From the NCBI RefSeq assembly GCF_028768465.1, contig NZ_CP118225.1, positions 4,755,001 to 4,819,000 of the forward strand: a stretch of 64,000 bases of DNA, read 5' to 3'. The notes beneath the pieces were generated by a model that was not told the DNA's origin, made no database searches, and saw nothing but the letters and a program-made list of their open reading frames with translations. Position 1 is the stretch's first letter. Each line of letters begins with the position of its first letter. The stretch is from Rhodopirellula sp. P2 (GTDB lineage Bacteria > Planctomycetota > Planctomycetia > Pirellulales > Pirellulaceae). Shown here one piece after another: positions 61,712-64,000 of the stretch. The position numbers and the translations under genes were made by a program.

Positions 61712-64000
61712 GGCTTTCCCGCAGCATGTTCGAGGTCTTCTTGCATCCGCCGAATTCGATCGGCCAAAGTTTCACTGCTGACCCGCTCCCGCAGCTTGTC
61801 GACCCAAAGCCCGAACGACAAGGGCGTCACTCGCTTCGGTTCATTGACAACGATGCGGCTGGCTTGCATTCGCAGCAACGCCAGACGCATTCGCGACGAT
61901 TCCAATTGCTGCTCCAACACTTCCCGGCGGCTTTGTTCCAAGAGCATGTTGCTCGGATCGTACTGGCAGAAGACATCGAAGAAGAGATTGCTGCTGGCTT
62001 GCAGATGACCGGCACTTTTTCGCCGACCGGGCAGGCCGGGGTGAATCAGACCGGCGACGCGTGCAATCTGACGAAACTGTCGCTTCGCCATCTCCGTCGA
62101 ATTCATGCTTTGCAAAATTTCTGCGACTAAATCTCCGGTCGCGAACACCCCGGCGGTCACGGCCTGCTCGACCTGGATCGGCGTGGGGGACTGCAACACG
62201 ATGCCGTGGTCGTTGCAGCCGATGGAAAACGTTTGCTTCCGCAGCCTCGACATGCGATACGCAAACAGGGCTGCCAGACCTTCATGAACGAGGCGCCCCT
62301 CAAACGGATACAAGAACACGTGGTGACCGCCGCGAGTCTTCACCTTCTCCATCAACACCTCATCCCTGCGTGGCAGAGTGCTCCACTGAGCTTGCAATTC
62401 CAACAATGGTTTCAGCGACTTCATCTCTCGACCGACGAACGTCCCCTCGGAAGCTTGTTCAATCCGTCGTCGCAAACCGTCACTCAATTCGCTTGAAAGC
62501 GGCATTCGGGCCCCCATCCATCGTGGCACCGTGTCTGGTTTCCCGGTTGCCCGACGGACGTAGGCCGCGTTGTCCTTGACACGAACCAGCTCCACCAACC
62601 GACCAGCAAACAAAAACTTGTTGCCGGGCTGAAGCTTTGACAGGAAGCTCTCCTCCGCGGTTCCGAGTGTCTTCCCCTTTAGGAATTTCACCTGCATTGA
62701 TGCATCAGCGACGATCGTGCCAATGTTCATGCGATGGTTGGTGATCGTCCGACGCTGTGTCACCTGGAATCGATCGTCCGCCACCTCGACGCGGTGGTAG
62801 TCAGGGTACGCTTCCAGTGATTCGCCCCCGCGAACGACAAAGTCCAAGACCCATTGCCACTCGAGATCGGTCAGTGATCGATAGGCATGCGCCGTGCGCA
62901 CTTCTCTCAACAGAGCATCCTTGGTGAATCCGCCGCCAATCGCGATCGTCACGACGTGTTGAGCGAGCACATCGAGCGGCTTGTTCAACATCGGCCGAGC
63001 CTCCAAACGCCCCCTGCCAATGGCATCCTGTGCAGCAGCCAACTCGATCAGTTCAATCGCGTTGGTGGGAACAAACACCAACCGGCTGGTGGCGTCCGGT
63101 TGATGCCCGCTTCGGCCGGCGCGTTGAAGCAATCGCGCGGCACCTTTGGGACTACCGATTTGGATCACTAAATCAACGGCGGTGAAGTCCACTCCCAGAT
63201 CCAAACTGCTGGTGCAAACAACTGCTCGCAGTCGCCCTGCACGCAGCCCATCCTCCACCCACCGCCGCACGGACATGTCCAGCGATCCGTGATGGATCGC
63301 GATCTGACCAGCCCATTCCGGTTTCTGCTTCAACAGTTGTTGATACCAGATCTCGGTTTGTGATCGAGTGTTCGTGAAAACCAATGCACTGTTGACTGTT
63401 TCCAACAATTGCACGACCTGAGGCACCATCTTGGTGCCGATATGTCCCGACCAGGGAAAACGATCCATCTTTGCCGGAATGATGGACTCCAGTTTGATCT
63501 TCTTCTTTTTATGTCCTTCCACCACTTTGACTCGGTCGGTCGGGGTGTCCCCCATTAAAGCCTCACAGGCCTGTGTCAAATTGCCCAGCGTGGCCGACAC
63601 ACCCCAGATCCGCAGATCGGGATTGAGTGAGCGAAGCCGCGACAGCGCCAACTCCGTTTGAATGCCACGCTTCGTCCCAAGGAGTTCGTGCCATTCGTCA
63701 ACGATCACACATTCCAATTGCGTCAACTGCGCCAGCAGCTTCTCATGCGTCAACATCAACGAGAGACTTTCCGGCGTGGTGATGAGTGCCGTCGGAAGTT
63801 TCTTCAGTTGCCGCTGCTTCGCACTCTGTTTGCTGTCGCCCGTTCTGGACTCAAGCGTCCACGGCAGACCAAGCGCGTCGAGCGGTGCCCGGAGCGATTT
63901 CTCTGTGTCGCCGGCCAACGCACGCAGCGGTGTGATCCAGAGGACGCGGGCCGGTGGACTTCGTTTGGGATTCCATTTCGTCCTGTCGGGGTTCTCCTGC
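61708..64000 (-). CDS. ligase-associated Lhr-type DEXH helicase, 5' end beyond window
   Basis: Partial: the frame stays open to the right edge, and the upstream residues RVLWITPLRALAGDTEKSL include motif Ia, so the Walker A segment lies outside. Visible motifs include TTPESLSLML, VIVDEWHELLGTKRG (DEWH, motif II), WGVSATLGN (motif III), ALVFTNTRSQTEIWYQ, SSLDLGVDFTAVDLVIQIGSPKGAARLLQRAGRSGHQ (motifs V and VI). The C-terminal part has the Lhr winged-helix and core domains (VHEGLAALFAYRMSR). Lhr-type 3'-5' helicases of this subgroup take part in DNA damage responses with an ATP-dependent ligase. It overlaps pdeM by 4 nt. Confidence 0.92.
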   Translation of the reverse strand, partial: QENPDRTKWNPKRSPPARVLWITPLRALAGDTEKSLRAPLDALGLPWTLESRTGDSKQSAKQRQLKKLPTALITTPESLSLMLTHEKLLAQLTQLECVIVDEWHELLGTKRGIQTELALSRLRSLNPDLRIWGVSATLGNLTQACEALMGDTPTDRVKVVEGHKKKKIKLESIIPAKMDRFPWSGHIGTKMVPQVVQLLETVNSALVFTNTRSQTEIWYQQLLKQKPEWAGQIAIHHGSLDMSVRRWVEDGLRAGRLRAVVCTSSLDLGVDFTAVDLVIQIGSPKGAARLLQRAGRSGHQPDATSRLVFVPTNAIELIELAAAQDAIGRGRLEARPMLNKPLDVLAQHVVTIAIGGGFTKDALLREVRTAHAYRSLTDLEWQWVLDFVVRGGESLEAYPDYHRVEVADDRFQVTQRRTITNHRMNIGTIVADASMQVKFLKGKTLGTAEESFLSKLQPGNKFLFAGRLVELVRVKDNAAYVRRATGKPDTVPRWMGARMPLSSELSDGLRRRIEQASEGTFVGREMKSLKPLLELQAQWSTLPRRDEVLMEKVKTRGGHHVFLYPFEGRLVHEGLAALFAYRMSRLRKQTFSIGCNDHGIVLQSPTPIQVEQAVTAGVFATGDLVAEILQSMNSTEMAKRQFRQIARVAGLIHPGLPGRRKSAGHLQASSNLFFDVFCQYDPSNMLLEQSRREVLEQQLESSRMRLALLRMQASRIVVNEPKRVTPLSFGLWVDKLRERVSSETLADRIRRMQEDLEHAAGKP

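Overview
The window looks like a chromosomal segment of a marine planctomycete of the Rhodopirellula / Pirellulaceae type. The reasons are several secreted sulfatases, multihaem cytochrome c proteins fused or paired with beta-propeller proteins, a DUF1501 protein, a TIGR03067 protein, a bacterial-type Ser/Thr kinase with C-terminal membrane helices, a CE15 glucuronoyl esterase, a SpoIIM / DUF4129 / DUF4350 / MoxR operon, GC-rich intergenic DNA full of palindromic repeats, and frequent TTG/GTG starts. Genus assignment is inference from gene content; no rRNA is present.

Region 1 (1-5.7 kb): a minus-strand cluster of a secreted sulfatase, a five-haem c-type cytochrome and a beta-propeller protein, probably periplasmic polysaccharide catabolism. 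Region 2 (5.7-12.9 kb): a nested repeat element, a PaaI-type thioesterase, an SLC13-type permease with two RCK_C domains, a DUF3311 / sodium:solute symporter pair, over 1 kb of interspersed repeats, and a DUF4886 SGNH-like protein.

Region 3 (13.0 to about 24.9 kb) is the main find: a chromosomal integron. A divergent integron integrase (intI, with the integron-specific insert before the HxxR box and a long N-terminal extension) faces a run of small genes separated by about 90-125 bp imperfect palindromes that behave like attC sites (R'' ending AAC, 3-nt spacer, L'' with one extrahelical G, terminal loop, L', 4-nt spacer, R' starting GTT). Six or seven attC sites are visible, plus a possible short one at the start and a truncated one at the end. 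Cassettes encode a secreted TIGR03067 protein, two HEAT-like proteins, a secreted protein of unknown function, a DUF4160-DUF2442 pair and a possible minus-strand ORF. Two cassette slots are each filled by a tyrosine recombinase plus a Y2 HUH (IS91-type) transposase, in opposite orientations.

Region 4 (25-45 kb): an 1109-aa cytochrome/propeller fusion, a TlpA-like lipoprotein, hrpB overlapping a CE15 esterase gene, a LamG-like secreted protein divergent from a second sulfatase, a ParE-type toxin-antitoxin pair, a Ser/Thr kinase, a DUF1501 protein, a 1084-aa envelope protein with glycoside-hydrolase-like architecture, and a divergent TIM-barrel isomerase-like gene. Region 5 (45-60.4 kb): a GlmU-like sugar nucleotidyl/acyltransferase, unknown secreted proteins, a Tad pilus section (TadG-like, two TadE-like, divergent prepilin peptidase), a 159-bp element with perfect 28-bp inverted ends, moaA, and a five-gene operon with start/stop overlaps (SpoIIM, membrane protein, DUF4129, DUF4350, MoxR). 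Region 6 (60.4-64 kb): tRNA-Arg(ACG), repeats, and pdeM plus the ligase-associated Lhr-type helicase, which runs off the right edge.
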